Assembly: GCA_031262485.1 (NCBI GenBank)
Contig: JAISHO010000028.1
Coordinates: forward strand, 17,885-81,884
Direction of reading: 5' to 3'
DNA from: Propionibacteriaceae bacterium
GTDB lineage: Bacteria; Actinomycetota; Actinomycetes; Propionibacteriales; Propionibacteriaceae
Length of the DNA stretch: 64,000 nt
Shown here: positions 43,742 to 51,324 of the stretch, in pieces
How the letters are laid out: each line of letters begins with the position of its first letter
How positions within the stretch are numbered: position 1 is the first letter of the stretch
Notes under the pieces: generated by a model
What the model was told of the DNA's origin: nothing
The model's input: only the letters and a program-made list of their open reading frames with translations
Database searches by the model: none
Program-made: the position numbers and the translations under genes

Positions 43742-45409
43742 CTAGAAGGAATCTGGCGTTGAGACGCTTTTGCTCCTGAGCGAATCATAGGCTTCCAGGG
43801 CCACACGCCCGGCACTCGTGATGTCGTACCGTTGAGTTGGAGCTTGAGGGCTGTCAGGAACAGTTCGTGCCACCAGACCAGCGGCGAGCAATGGGGCGAT
43901 ATGGCGCTGGAATGACCTCGACTCATTCTTCAGCCCTAGTGCGTCGAGAAGCTCGAGCCTCCTGGCCGGTCCCTTGAGAACGAGTAATCTCAAAATCTCT
44001 GCTCCGGCAGCGTCGATGCTGGCCACCAACTCACTTGGTGACACTTCCTCACTACTTAGTGACTTACTTAGTGACACTTCAGGATCACTTGGTGACACTT
44101 CCTCACTACTTAGTGACAAATCTATAGATGTTGCCTCAGCCTTCTCGCCCCTTCTGCTCGGAGAATCATCGAGCACGGTATAAGCATCACTGCCATGCGC
44201 GCCTCGATCGGCTCCTGGGACTGGGAGGATGCGCGGCATGTGCTCAGGGATCGTGATGACGACCCGGATGATGCCCGATAATTCCTGCACATCCGGAACA
44301 GGGAGGCCTCGCTCCTCGAGTTCTTCGACGACTTGTCGGAAACCCGTCCCCCATTGCTCCATGAGACTCATCTCTCGGAAGACACGAGCGATCGCAGGGT
44401 TGCGGAGCTTCGACACGCCGGATCGCATCGAGTCGACGGTGATGCTCGGCAGGAGGTCGCCGGGGCTCTCCACCTCGATACGGCTGTCGAAGAAGGCGAC
44501 CTTGATCGGCGCCCCGATCTCGGCGTAGCTGGCGTGGACGATCGCATTGATGACGAGTTCACGGATCGCCTTCATCGGGATGGACCAGACGTCACGCCGT
44601 CTCCAGGAATCAGGCGGAAACTCAGCCGTTAAGAAAGCGTGCTTCTGAAGAAAGGCTTCGACTTCGTCGACCGCCCGTGGGAGAAAACCTTCGATTTCCA
44701 CACGATCGAAGATGTCGATCTGCTTCTCTCCCCGGAATCGAGCGCACCGGACGAACGCTGACGTGAGGAAACGGTGGGGATTCGGGCAAGCGACAACGAT
44801 GCCGGCATTGGTCGGCGTCAGACCATCACGCGTTTCGACGGCGAGGCCGAGGGTCAACAGGTCGGTGTCTTTGATCGGGCGATTCAGCATGCCGGACAGG
44901 GCGCCGACGTCGATGTCTGAAATCTTGGCATGGATCGCAGGCATATCTTCGAACCGCTGACGTCGTGACTCCCGCTGAAGCTCGTCGATGGCGGCTGACG
45001 TCGCTCGTCGGTCCGACGAACCTAGGCGCAGATAGGTGCCCTCATGAGGACTCAGCTTTTTCGGCCCGAGACGAGTGAGATAGTAAGGGCGCTGCGAGCC
45101 AGGGGCCACATCGACGATGAGGACGGTCTTTCCCGCCAGCGTCATCAACTCGATGCTCGGGATCAACTGTGGCTTGACCAGATCCGCGATGAGATTCGTC
45201 AACGTCAACTCGCCGACCAGCGGATCATCCACCCCGACAACCTCGCGATCATCCGTCACCCCGATGACGACTTCGCCGCCCGCCGCATTCGCGAAAGCCA
45301 CAATCGTCACGAGGATGCTGTCCGCGTTCGACAGGTCGCGCTTGTACTCGCGCGTCTTCGACTCAGGCTCGTTGACATGGCCCCGCTCGTCGAGGGTGAG
45401 GGAGATCAT
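43742..45409 (-). CDS. AlbA_2 (Schlafen-like)/ATPase-fold transcriptional regulator-type protein
   Basis: A 555-residue protein. Residues 12-140 are an AlbA_2 domain (ESKTREYKRDLS, FANAAGGEVVIGVTDD). Residues 250-400 carry a GHKL/HATPase_c_4-like region with IRELVINAIVHASY and the GTGFRQV glycine motif. Residues 425-470 are a Ser/Glu-rich linker repeated at DNA level, and residues 470-550 look like a winged helix (AGAEILRLLVLKGPARRLELL). AAAGGAGCGG precedes the ATG. G+C and codon use are lower than in neighbours, suggesting acquisition. Related proteins are transcription regulators or occur in defence islands; no defence partner is adjacent. Confidence 0.82.
   Translation of the reverse strand: MISLTLDERGHVNEPESKTREYKRDLSNADSILVTIVAFANAAGGEVVIGVTDDREVVGVDDPLVGELTLTNLIADLVKPQLIPSIELMTLAGKTVLIVDVAPGSQRPYYLTRLGPKKLSPHEGTYLRLGSSDRRATSAAIDELQRESRRQRFEDMPAIHAKISDIDVGALSGMLNRPIKDTDLLTLGLAVETRDGLTPTNAGIVVACPNPHRFLTSAFVRCARFRGEKQIDIFDRVEIEGFLPRAVDEVEAFLQKHAFLTAEFPPDSWRRRDVWSIPMKAIRELVINAIVHASYAEIGAPIKVAFFDSRIEVESPGDLLPSITVDSMRSGVSKLRNPAIARVFREMSLMEQWGTGFRQVVEELEERGLPVPDVQELSGIIRVVITIPEHMPRILPVPGADRGAHGSDAYTVLDDSPSRRGEKAEATSIDLSLSSEEVSPSDPEVSLSKSLSSEEVSPSELVASIDAAGAEILRLLVLKGPARRLELLDALGLKNESRSFQRHIAPLLAAGLVARTVPDSPQAPTQRYDITSAGRVALEAYDSLRSKSVSTPDSF
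44031..44117. repeat. 54-bp-period direct repeats inside the AlbA_2 gene
   Basis: A 33-base stretch starting TCACTTGGTGACACTTCCTC occurs identically at 44031-44063 and 44085-44117, with a partial copy (TTACTTAGTGACACTTC) between. The period of 54 bases equals 18 codons. Each unit contains the palindrome TCACTACTTAGTGA arms TCACTA/TAGTGA. On the minus strand it encodes repeats of SLSSEEVSPS. Confidence 0.85.
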
Positions 45410-45519
45410 CGGGATTCCGCTCCTTTCGGCTAAGGCGATGCCTCCAGCTTAGGCGTCCGGTACGACACGAGGAGTGCACCCGATCGCGTTGATGAGGTTG
45501 CGTGGGGGCGAGGGAATTT

Positions 45520-45538
45520 CTCGCACCAGTGGTGCGAG
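45520..45538. promoter_or_regulatory. 19-base dyad CTCGCACCA-G-TGGTGCGAG
   Basis: Nine-base perfect arms around one central base, in the divergent space between the AlbA_2 gene (starts 45409, minus) and the NifX-like gene (starts 45689, plus). The AlbA_2 protein or another regulator could bind here. Confidence 0.4.
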
Positions 45539-45688
45539 TTCTCGTGACCGTCGTGGCCGTCATAAAAATGCCGTGTCGTCCAGCCATTCGATGCCGAGAA
45601 CCCCCTCGACTCCTGGGGATCAGCGTTGGACGAAGACGGACAATAGTCTTGAGTGGTCTGCCGATGCAGGCCGCTGCCCCGTGGCACA

Positions 45689-46102
45689 ATGACGACCGTG
45701 TCTATCATCGCTGTGACTGTCGCGTCGGGAAATGTCGGGGGCGGCCTCGGCCGGGCCGCGACGATGGCGGTCGCGGAGGTCGTCGGCGGTGAGATCCGCT
45801 CCTGGGACGAATACGAGGTGCGTTGGGATCTCAGCCACCCTCAGGCTGGCAGCGGTTTGCTCCAGATCGGAGAGAAACCGACGGACGGGGGCGGCGATCA
45901 TCGAGCTCCAGGCCACGGCGGCCATCATGCCCGCATCATCTCGTTCCTGCGCGAGCACCATGTCGACGCTGTCGTCGCTGGCCATATGGGCCCACCGATG
46001 GCACATTCTCTCGAGCGCCTCGGGCTCACCGTCGTCACCGGTGCGACGGGCGACGCCCGCACCGCTGTACTCGCAGTCGCCGGCCTGCTCGACGAGAACT
46101 GA
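45689..46102 (+). CDS. NifX/NifB-type dinitrogenase cofactor domain protein
   Basis: A 137-residue single-domain protein of the Nitro_FeMo-Co family. The core reads IAVTVASGNVGGGLGRAATM, a mid-region GHGGHHARIISFLREHHVDAVV, and HMGPPMAHSLERLGLTVV. The domain binds metal clusters in nitrogenase systems, but lone copies are common in organisms without nitrogenase and their role is unclear. No nif or Mrp/NBP35 gene is adjacent. No clear Shine-Dalgarno precedes the ATG, so the start is moderately sure. Confidence 0.75.
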   Translation: MTTVSIIAVTVASGNVGGGLGRAATMAVAEVVGGEIRSWDEYEVRWDLSHPQAGSGLLQIGEKPTDGGGDHRAPGHGGHHARIISFLREHHVDAVVAGHMGPPMAHSLERLGLTVVTGATGDARTAVLAVAGLLDEN

Positions 46103-46249
46103 GTCTCTGAAGCCGACCCTGCCAGGAGCGCGCCCGCTTGTTGCTCCGCCGCCGACCACGCTCGAGTGATGCGGAGAAGACGGGCGACATGAGTCGACGC
46201 CCTGGGAACGAGCGCATGGTCAAGTCCTCTGGGTGAGCACAGGCGGGTG

Positions 46250-46255
46250 GATAAT
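46250..46255 (+). promoter_or_regulatory. -10 box (GATAAT) close to the PPK2 start
   Basis: GATAAT, five bases, ATG at 46261. The spacing is one short of the other leaderless examples. Confidence 0.35.
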
Positions 46256-46260
46256 GAACT

Positions 46261-47202
46261 ATGGGCAAGAACAAGAAGAAGCATGATCAGAAGAAGTCAC
46301 GGAAAGCCGATCATGGCGCGAAGAAGCGTGAGGCCGAAGCGTCGCTTCCTCAGGTGAACGGATCCGTCCGCGAGGCGTTGCGCTGCCCGGCGGGCGAGGT
46401 CGCCGTCGCGGACATCGACACCACCGCCACTCCTTTGTTCCCCGGCAAGGGGAAACTGGACGCCCCGAAGGCCTTGGCAGCGCTCGAGCCCCGTCTCGAC
46501 GATCTGCAGGAGCGCCTCTACGCCTCCGGGCGCACCGAGGGCCAGCCGGCGAAGAATGTGTTACTGGTCTTGCAAGGCATGGACACCTCGGGCAAGGGCG
46601 GTGTGGTGCGTCACGTCATCGGGATGTGTGATCCCCAGGGAGTTCACATCCACGCGTTCAAATCCCCCACCGCCGCCGAGAAACGCCATGATTTCCTCTG
46701 GCGCATTCACAAGGCACTCCCCGAACCTGGCATGATCGGCATCTTCGACCGCTCCCACTACGAGGACGTCCTCATCCAACGGGTCGAGCAGATGGCGCCC
46801 GCCGACGAGATCGAGAGCCGCTACGCCGCGATCAACGAGTTCGAGCAGGAACTCGCCGCCAACGGGACGGCCGTCATCAAATGCTTCCTGGCGATCAGCC
46901 GTGACGAGCAGAAACAGCGCCTCCTGGAGCGCCTAGACGATCCGACGAAGTACTGGAAATACAACCCCGGCGACGTCGACGCCCGCCTCAAGTGGGACGC
47001 CTACATGGAGGCCTACGGCATCGCCCTCCAACGCTGCAACACCGAGACGGCCCCGTGGTTCATCGTCCCCGCCGACCGGAAGTGGTACCGCAACTGGGCC
47101 ATCTCGAGGATCCTCATCGAGACCCTCGAGAGCATGGACCTCACCTGGCCCCCGGCCACATTCGACATCAACGTCGAGCGAGCCCGAGTCGAAGCGAGCT
47201 GA
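46261..47202 (+). CDS. PPK2-family polyphosphate:nucleotide phosphotransferase
   Basis: A 313-residue single-domain PPK2 that uses polyphosphate to phosphorylate nucleoside mono- or diphosphates. Walker A is LQGMDTSGKGG (GMDTSGKGG, 106-114) and Walker B is IFDRSHYEDV (161-170), followed by the basic lid WKYNPGDVDARLKWD. The first 27 residues are very Lys-rich and may bind polyphosphate. The FKSPTAAEKRHDFLWRIHKALP segment fits the polyphosphate:nucleotide phosphotransferase subgroup. Direction (NTP synthesis or polyP synthesis) is not decidable here. Confidence 0.92.
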   Translation: MGKNKKKHDQKKSRKADHGAKKREAEASLPQVNGSVREALRCPAGEVAVADIDTTATPLFPGKGKLDAPKALAALEPRLDDLQERLYASGRTEGQPAKNVLLVLQGMDTSGKGGVVRHVIGMCDPQGVHIHAFKSPTAAEKRHDFLWRIHKALPEPGMIGIFDRSHYEDVLIQRVEQMAPADEIESRYAAINEFEQELAANGTAVIKCFLAISRDEQKQRLLERLDDPTKYWKYNPGDVDARLKWDAYMEAYGIALQRCNTETAPWFIVPADRKWYRNWAISRILIETLESMDLTWPPATFDINVERARVEAS

Positions 47203-47226
47203 GCGTCGGACACGGCACGATCGCGT

Positions 47227-47425
47227 GGTGAAGCCCGTCACAAACCAATCGGAATAGCGGAGCGAAGCGAACGCGACCCCCACCTCGCGGGGTTCGGGGG
47301 CTCGGCCCCCGTCGGACGCACCCGCGAGCGCTGGGTGAAGCCTGCCACCGACCGATCAGTCTTAGCGGAGCGAAGCGAACGCGTACCCCCCACCTCGCGG
47401 GGTTCGGGGGCTCGGCCCCCGTCGG
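47227..47425. repeat. tandem direct repeat, two copies of about 107 bp
   Basis: Copy 1 starts at GGTGAAGCCCGTCA (47227) and copy 2 at GGTGAAGCCTGCCA (47334). The best-conserved parts, 47255-47315 and 47363-47425, differ by two single-base insertions over about 61 bases and contain AGCGGAGCGAAGCGAACGCG. Each copy ends in a hairpin CGGGGGC-TCG-GCCCCCG (47295-47311 and 47405-47421). Confidence 0.85.
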
Positions 47426-47464
47426 GTATGACGAAGCGGGCCGTGGTGAAGCGAGACAAAAAGT

Positions 47465-47493
47465 CTCGCGAACAGGCTCCGCCTGCTCGCGAG
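47465..47493. terminator. hairpin adjoining tRNA-Ile
   Basis: CTCGCGA / TCGCGAG with an inner CAGGC / GCCTG and a three-base loop forms a 12-bp stem with one mismatch. It begins one base past the tRNA 3' end (minus strand), so it probably terminates the tRNA transcript. Confidence 0.7.
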
Positions 47494-47567
47494 TGGGCCT
47501 AGGTGGACTTGAACCACCGACCTCATCCTTATCAGGGATGCGCTCTAACCGTCTGAGCTATAGGCCC
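47494..47567 (-). tRNA. tRNA-Ile (GAT)
   Basis: A 74-base cloverleaf on the minus strand. The acceptor strand GGGCCTA pairs with TAGGCCC, with discriminator A. The D-arm is GCTCAGACGGTTAGAGC, the anticodon stem CATCC/GGATG holds loop CTGATAA (anticodon GAT), and the T-arm is GGTGG-TTCAAGT-CCACC. CCA is not encoded. Confidence 0.97.
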
Positions 47568-47678
47568 GTTTTCCGTCGGCAAGGATAGCACGCCGAGGCC
47601 AGTTCTTGGTGCCCTCTGACGAGGGGGGCGACTGCTCTTCGTGGGGTCGCTCGCCTACCTGAGGCGTTCTTATGGCCG

Positions 47679-47684
47679 TAAGCT
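47679..47684 (+). promoter_or_regulatory. -10 box (TAAGCT) of the M13 peptidase gene, leaderless type
   Basis: TAAGCT, six bases, ATG at 47691, no Shine-Dalgarno. Confidence 0.45.
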
Positions 47685-47690
47685 GCCATC

Positions 47691-49652
47691 ATGGGTGTTT
47701 CTGCTTTGAATGTTAATGAGTTTGATTCCTTGTCGCCGGTGCGGGAGGGGCTGTTCCGGCACGTCAATGGTCGTTGGTATGACGAGTCGGAGATTCCGGC
47801 GGATCGGGCCCGTTGGGGCACGTTCGACGAGTTGCGTCAGGCCGCTCAGGAGGCGGTGCGGGTGATCATCACCGAGTTGGAGGCGGATGGGGATCCGGCC
47901 AGCGAGGTGTCGAAGATCGCCGGGTTGTATGCCTCGTTCATGGATGAGGAGGCGGCTCAGAGCCGGGGGGCGCAGCCGATCGCGCCGCTGTTGGATCGTG
48001 TCTCGGCGATCGCGTCGGTGGAGGATCTGGCGTCGTGGTGGGGCTGGTCGGTGCGCCATGGGGTCGGCGCGCTGGTGGCGCTGGGGTATGACGCGGATCC
48101 GGGCGATCCTTCGCGGTATCGGTTGTTCGTCGTCCAGTCGGGCATCGGGTTGCCGGACGAGGCGTATTACCGGTTGGACGAGCACGCGGAGATTCGGGAG
48201 AAGTATCTCGCGCACATCGAGGCGAGTTTGCGGTTGGCCGGGGTGGAGGATCCGGCCGGGCAGGCGAAGGCGGCGTTCGAGTTGGAGACGGCGATCGCGG
48301 CGTGCCACTGGGACAAGGTCCGCAAGCGTGATTTGGTGGCGATGTATCACCCGTTGACGTGGGACGAGTTCGTCGCCGAGACGCCGGGGTTGGCCTGGGA
48401 GGCGTTCCGCGCGGGGGCTGATTTGCCGCTCGAGGCAGCCGCTGAGCTCGTCAGCTCGCAGCACACGTTCTTACCCGACGTCGCTCCTTTGGTGACGGAG
48501 GATCGGTTGGATCAGTGGCGCAGTTGGGCGCGTTGGCGTGTGGTCAATGATTTCTCCGCGTATTTGAGCGACGAGTTCGTCGAGGAGGATTTCGATTTCT
48601 ATAGTCGCACGCTCTCGGGGGTGCCGCAGATCAAAGATCGGTGGAAGCGTGGCGTCGAATTGACGGAGGCGTTCCTCGGCGAGGCGATCGGGAAGCTCTA
48701 TGTCGCCGAGCATTTTCCGCCGGAGCACAAAGCCCAGGTCGAGAAGCTCGTCACCTATCTTTTGGAGGCGTATCGTCGTTCGATCACGGCGCTCGAGTGG
48801 ATGACGGAGACGACGAAGCAGGAGGCGCTCCGCAAGCTCGACGGTTTCATGCCGATGATCGGTTATCCGGAGAAATGGCGGGATTATTCGAAGTTGACGA
48901 TCGCGCCCGACGACCTCGTCGGCAATATCATCCGCGGTTCGTCGTTCGAATTCGATGACATGATCGAGAAGCTTTCCGGCCCGGTCGATCGGGGCGAGTG
49001 GTCGATGTATCCGCAGACGGTCAACGCGTATTATCACCCGCTACGCAACGTCATTGTGTTCCCGGCGGCGATCATTCAACCGCCGTATTTCGATCCGGAG
49101 GCCGACGACGCGCTCAATTTCGGGGGCATCGGTGCGGTCATCGGCCATGAGATCGGCCATGGGTTCGACGATCAGGGGTCGATGGCCGATGGCGAGGGCC
49201 GCGTGCGCGACTGGTGGACGGCCGAGGATAAGGCGGCTTTCCACGAGCGGACGGGCCAGCTGGTGAGCCAGTATGAGGCCCTCAGCCCGGCGGCGGCGCC
49301 GGAGGTCCACCTCAACGGCAAGCTCACGTTGGGCGAGAACATCGGTGATCTCGGCGGTTTGTCGATCGCGTATCTGGCGTGGACGATCTCGCGCGAGGGC
49401 ACAGAGCCGGACGATGCGCCGATCGACGGATACACCCCCCAGCAGCGGCTCTTCCTCAGCTGGGCACGGGTGTGGCGGGGCAAGTCGCGCCCGGAGAACG
49501 CCCGTGAGCTGGTGGCGGTCGATCCGCATTCGCCGACGGAGATCCGTTGTGATCAGACGCCGAAGAACATCGACGCGTTCCATGAGGCGTTCGGCACCGA
49601 GCCGGGTGACGCCATGTGGCTCGATCCGAGCGAACGGGTCTCCATCTGGTGA
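47691..49652 (+). CDS. M13 family zinc metallopeptidase (PepO-like)
   Basis: A 653-residue neprilysin-family oligopeptidase. Zinc ligands are in HEIGH (486-490) and Glu549 of ENIGD, with Asp553 following. The substrate-binding NAYYHP lies about 145 residues before the ENIGD motif, and VIGHEIGHGFDDQG is complete. There is no signal peptide or membrane anchor, so like lactic-acid-bacterial PepO it should be cytoplasmic and cut imported or damaged peptides. Codon third positions use T/G-ending codons such as TTG and CGT more than neighbouring genes do, a mild hint of different history. Confidence 0.94.
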   Translation: MGVSALNVNEFDSLSPVREGLFRHVNGRWYDESEIPADRARWGTFDELRQAAQEAVRVIITELEADGDPASEVSKIAGLYASFMDEEAAQSRGAQPIAPLLDRVSAIASVEDLASWWGWSVRHGVGALVALGYDADPGDPSRYRLFVVQSGIGLPDEAYYRLDEHAEIREKYLAHIEASLRLAGVEDPAGQAKAAFELETAIAACHWDKVRKRDLVAMYHPLTWDEFVAETPGLAWEAFRAGADLPLEAAAELVSSQHTFLPDVAPLVTEDRLDQWRSWARWRVVNDFSAYLSDEFVEEDFDFYSRTLSGVPQIKDRWKRGVELTEAFLGEAIGKLYVAEHFPPEHKAQVEKLVTYLLEAYRRSITALEWMTETTKQEALRKLDGFMPMIGYPEKWRDYSKLTIAPDDLVGNIIRGSSFEFDDMIEKLSGPVDRGEWSMYPQTVNAYYHPLRNVIVFPAAIIQPPYFDPEADDALNFGGIGAVIGHEIGHGFDDQGSMADGEGRVRDWWTAEDKAAFHERTGQLVSQYEALSPAAAPEVHLNGKLTLGENIGDLGGLSIAYLAWTISREGTEPDDAPIDGYTPQQRLFLSWARVWRGKSRPENARELVAVDPHSPTEIRCDQTPKNIDAFHEAFGTEPGDAMWLDPSERVSIW

Positions 49653-49750
49653 CCCGGCTCCCGTGATTTCCCTTGCGCGGTGGCGCGATCGGGGTGACGC
49701 CACCCGGGTATTCTCATCGGCCTAACGGCAGGCGAGGAGCGTGACGACGA

Positions 49751-51082
49751 ATGACCGACATCCCCCTTCGTCCGCCGGCGCCGGAGCGCCCGGTCCGTTT
49801 GGCGCGCGGGGCCGTCGCCGCGCTCTTCTTCAGCAATGGGGCGATCTATTCGAATCTCGTCCCGCGCTACCCGGAGATCAAGGACGCGCTGGCGCTGAGC
49901 GATTCCGCTTATGGGCTCTCGATCGCCGTCATGCCGTTAGGGTCGTTGCTCTCCGGCTTCGTCGCCGGGGCGCTCATCCGTCGGGTCGGGTCGGGCCGGT
50001 TGGCCTCGCTCGGGATGATCGGGTTGGCGGTCGGGGCGTTGGGCGTCGCCGCCGCGCCGGCGCCATGGTTGTTCGCCGCCGCGCTCTTCGTCGTCGGGTT
50101 GCTCGACTCCGTCGCCGACATCGCCCAGAACTCCCACGGACTGCGGGTGCAGCGCAGTTATGGCCGTTCGATCATCAACTCGTTCCACGCCATCTGGTCG
50201 CTCGGCGCGGTGACGGGCGGACTCATGGCCGCCGGCGCCGTCGCGCTCGGGCTGCCGCTCACCGTCCATATCGGTGTCGTCGCGGTCGTCTTCTCCCTCG
50301 TCTGCCTCGGGGCGTGGCGGTTGACGCTGCCGGGTTCCGACGAACCAGCCCAGCCGGAGGGGGACGGGGCGGCGTCCACCTTCGCCGACAAGGGCGAGAA
50401 CGCGGGGATCGGCGACGCCGCCGCGACCGCAGAGGCGGGGAGTCTTACCGGTGACCCTGGCGGGAAGCGTGGGGGAAGCAACGCACGCGGACGACGATCC
50501 GGCCCGCTCGTGCCGGCGCGTCTGCTCCCGGTGATCGCGGCGCTCTCCCTCATCGCCATCGCCAATTCGATCGTCGAGGACGCCGGCAGCACCTGGGCGA
50601 CGCTCTACATGTCGGTTCAGTTCGACACCCCGGAGGCGATCGCCGTCATGGGGTACATCGCCGTCATCGGCAGCCAATTCGTCGGCCGGTTGACCGGCGA
50701 CCGGCTCGTCGACCGGTTCGGCCAGCGCGCCGTCGCACGGTTCGGCGGTCTGCTGCTGACCGTCGGCATGTCGGTCGCTCTGCTCGCTCCGACGGTGCCG
50801 ACGACACTCGTCGGGTTCGCCGCCGCCGGATTCGGCATCGCCACCCTCATCCCCTCCGTCATGAACGCCGCCGACGATCTGCCCGGGCTTCGCCCCGGCA
50901 CCGGGCTGACGATCGTCTCCTGGCTCATGCGGGTGGGTTTCCTCCTCTCACCGCCGGTCGTCGGTGCGCTGTCGGATCATTACGGGCTACGTCTGGGGCT
51001 CGGCGTCACAGTCGTCGCCGGGGTCGTCATCGTCGCCCTCGCCGGCAGCCTCCACGGTCGGCGGGACACGTCATCCCACTAA
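49751..51082 (+). CDS. MFS transporter
   Basis: A 443-residue protein with twelve predicted membrane segments split by a polar, Asp/Glu/Gly-rich cytoplasmic loop at about 200-252. The loop after TM2 (GALIRRVGSGRLASLG) and GDRLVDRFGQRAVARFGG in the second half are MFS signature loops. The N-terminus contains SNGAIYSNLVPRYPEIKDALGLS-like sequence typical of the FucP/YbjJ-like group. GAGGAGCGTGACGACGA precedes the ATG. The substrate is unknown; it could be a sugar or drug exporter. Confidence 0.87.
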   Translation: MTDIPLRPPAPERPVRLARGAVAALFFSNGAIYSNLVPRYPEIKDALALSDSAYGLSIAVMPLGSLLSGFVAGALIRRVGSGRLASLGMIGLAVGALGVAAAPAPWLFAAALFVVGLLDSVADIAQNSHGLRVQRSYGRSIINSFHAIWSLGAVTGGLMAAGAVALGLPLTVHIGVVAVVFSLVCLGAWRLTLPGSDEPAQPEGDGAASTFADKGENAGIGDAAATAEAGSLTGDPGGKRGGSNARGRRSGPLVPARLLPVIAALSLIAIANSIVEDAGSTWATLYMSVQFDTPEAIAVMGYIAVIGSQFVGRLTGDRLVDRFGQRAVARFGGLLLTVGMSVALLAPTVPTTLVGFAAAGFGIATLIPSVMNAADDLPGLRPGTGLTIVSWLMRVGFLLSPPVVGALSDHYGLRLGLGVTVVAGVVIVALAGSLHGRRDTSSH

Positions 51083-51232
51083 CGCCTCCTGGAGCGGCCC
51101 CGTCGTCCTCGCGATCGAATCCCCGAACCAGATCATCCGATCACCATCGTTTTGGCCGTCATCCATAGCGGACTTTGCAGATTCCCCACCTACGGGTAGA
51201 AGCTCCAACTCCCCACGGACGACCACACACAA

Positions 51233-51262
51233 GGTGGGCCCCCGCCGCAGCGGGAGCCCACC
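51233..51262. terminator. terminator between the MFS gene and the convergent binding-protein gene
   Basis: GGTGGGC-C-CCCGC pairs with GCGGG-A-GCCCACC around the loop CGCA, a 12-bp stem with one mismatch. It lies in the 242-base convergent space and could stop both transcripts. Confidence 0.75.
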
Positions 51263-51324
51263 TCAGCCCGTCAATGAAGTGTGACGCGGACAGTGCGCTG
51301 GTGGCGCCCCGCCCGCACAATCTT

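Larger units (their letters stand above)
47203..47493. other. repeat-rich intergenic region
   Basis: Between PPK2 and tRNA-Ile lie two tandem copies of a 107-108-bp element, two small C/G hairpins, a hairpin CGAGAC/GTCTCG around 47450 and the strong hairpin at 47465-47493. Open frames across it are low-complexity and not believable genes. Confidence 0.7.
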
